Shown piece after piece: positions 5,231-6,183 of a stretch of DNA of 6,183 bases. The notes beneath the pieces are model-generated. The model was not told where the DNA came from and searched no databases. It saw nothing but the letters and a program-made list of their open reading frames with translations. Within the stretch, counting starts at the first letter, position 1; each line of letters starts with the position of its first letter. This DNA is from JAJPJG01 sp034667645 (lineage in GTDB: Bacteria; Verrucomicrobiota; Verrucomicrobiia; Chthoniobacterales; Chthoniobacteraceae), in the NCBI GenBank assembly GCA_034667645.1, contig JAXDQV010000019.1:1-6183 (forward strand), in the 5' to 3' direction. The translations under genes and the position numbers were made by a program.

Positions 5231-6183
5231 TCATGCGCCGCCTTTTCCTTCCCATCCTTTGTTCATGGGGCTTTGCGGTCTCAGCGCAAGTTACGGTCGT
5301 GGACGTCATCCCATCCGCTCAAAGCGGAGAATCGGAGCAAAACAGCGAACCGAATATCGCCGTGAACCCGCTCAATCCGAACCAGATCTTCATCACCGCG
5401 TTTGGTGAGACGTCGCGCTCGAACCCCATTTTCTTCACCGAGACCGGCGGCAGCTCTTGGAGCCGGTATCAGCGCATCGCCACCAGCGATTCCACGGTTT
5501 CGTGGAGCGACAGCGGCAAGCCGTATCTCGCGAAGCTGTCCATTTCCGGCAACACCTTGATCGTGCAGAAAGCCAGCAACATCGCAGCGCGCCGTCCGTT
5601 TCTGCCGATGTATCCCAGCTTTTATTCACCCGGTTTCGGCGGTCCCGATCAGCCGTGGGTCTTTGCCAATCTCGGCGCCGATGACGACCACATCTTCGTC
5701 GGCTTCAACGACCTCAGCCGTCCCTCCCGCACCGCCAGCATTCGCTTTTCTCTCAATCACGGCCGAACCTGGCGCAACGTCGTGATCGAGCGCGTGACCC
5801 CGGGCGATTTCTCCGATGGTGCCCCCGTGCGAGTCGCGGCGCGAGGGAGTGTCGTTTACGCCGTCTTCCAGCGCTTTGATGCAGCGGTCAATAACGGCGA
5901 CGAACGCGGCGACGTCGTCGTCGTGAAAGACACGAACAGCGGGCGCAACAACTTCCGCGACCTGGGCGGCGATGGCGTCGGCGTCGTGGTGGCGACTGCG
6001 CAGGTTTTTCCGCAGGGCAGCATCGGCCAGGAGCGCCTTGGCTCCGATCTCTCCATCGCCATCGATCCCACCAACGCCAACCGCGTCTTCATCGCCTACG
6101 ATGCCGTGGTCAGCGGACTTCCGGTGATCAAAGTAGCGCTCTCCACCAATGGCGGCGCGTCGTGGAGCACTGTCTATCAAAGC
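5227..6183 (+). CDS. Secreted Asp-box (BNR/sortilin-like) beta-propeller protein, C-terminus beyond the window
   Basis: An uninterrupted frame of 319 codons runs to the right edge. The N-terminus is a signal peptide: basic start (MRR), hydrophobic LFLPILCSWGFAV, then VSA|Q as a likely signal peptidase I site near residue 20. The Cys at 12 does not fit a lipobox. The rest has repeated Asp-box motifs (SxDxGxxW type): TETGGSSW (71-78, degenerate), SLNHGRTW (175-182) and STNGGASW (306-313), plus repeated strands such as EPNIAVNPLNPNQIFI (41-56) and DLSIAIDPTNANRVFI (274-289). These are typical of sialidase-like or sortilin-like propellers exported to the periplasm, envelope or medium. Enzyme activity cannot be claimed: no sialidase active-site set is visible, and many such proteins only bind ligands. 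The start may be ATG 5227, overlapping the parA stop as ATGA and suggesting translational coupling, or ATG 5233, which gives the more usual MRR start. More domains probably follow. Confidence 0.85.
   Translation, partial: MIMRRLFLPILCSWGFAVSAQVTVVDVIPSAQSGESEQNSEPNIAVNPLNPNQIFITAFGETSRSNPIFFTETGGSSWSRYQRIATSDSTVSWSDSGKPYLAKLSISGNTLIVQKASNIAARRPFLPMYPSFYSPGFGGPDQPWVFANLGADDDHIFVGFNDLSRPSRTASIRFSLNHGRTWRNVVIERVTPGDFSDGAPVRVAARGSVVYAVFQRFDAAVNNGDERGDVVVVKDTNSGRNNFRDLGGDGVGVVVATAQVFPQGSIGQERLGSDLSIAIDPTNANRVFIAYDAVVSGLPVIKVALSTNGGASWSTVYQS

Noticed and set aside
5626..6180. Minus-strand 184-codon frame inside the Asp-box protein gene.
   Set aside because: It is antisense to a frame with a signal peptide and repeated Asp-box motifs; its Ala/Asp/Val-rich composition is what GC-rich antisense frames give.
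1..6183. tRNA, rRNA, CRISPR array, integron attC sites or an insertion sequence with transposase.
   Set aside because: No cloverleaf-like segment, spaced repeat array, attC-type core pair or transposase motif was seen on either strand.

Overview
The window (6183 bp) looks like a chromosomal fragment of a moderately GC-rich Gram-negative bacterium. The overall style fits the Verrucomicrobiota or a related PVC lineage: a SWIM-type SNF2 helicase, a ParA beside a secreted Asp-box protein, and almost no Shine-Dalgarno sequences before starts. That assignment is an impression, not a proof. Two blocks of different character meet at about 1430-1580.

Left block (1 to about 1430, all genes on the minus strand): a small HUH rolling-circle replication initiator (666-1217) is followed downstream by an unrecognised gene that runs off the left edge (525 to 1). 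In front of the initiator is a compact, A+T-rich control region. In transcription order it holds a 10-bp direct repeat (two copies, 1331-1340 and 1398-1407), a 7-bp inverted repeat between the copies (1348-1372), a near-consensus sigma70 promoter (TTGACA, 16 nt, TATATT; 1322 to 1295), and a long hairpin (1232-1288) that starts where transcription is expected to begin and ends about 15 nt before the start codon. Two more hairpins surround the end of the initiator gene. This looks like part of a small integrated replicon (plasmid, or filamentous- or microvirus-like phage) or its remnant. No integrase, transposase, capsid or secretion gene is visible here.

Right block (1580-6183): a complete 939-aa SWIM/SNF2 helicase-like ATPase on the minus strand is divergent from a complete 260-aa ParA-family ATPase on the plus strand, with only 48 bp between their starts. 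The parA stop overlaps the first possible start of a secreted Asp-box (BNR/sortilin-like) beta-propeller protein that runs off the right edge. No parB follows parA within the window.

The strongest candidate for something undescribed is the initiator with its hairpin/promoter/repeat control region and the unknown partner gene. The right block is largely ordinary chromosome with an unusual parA neighbour.
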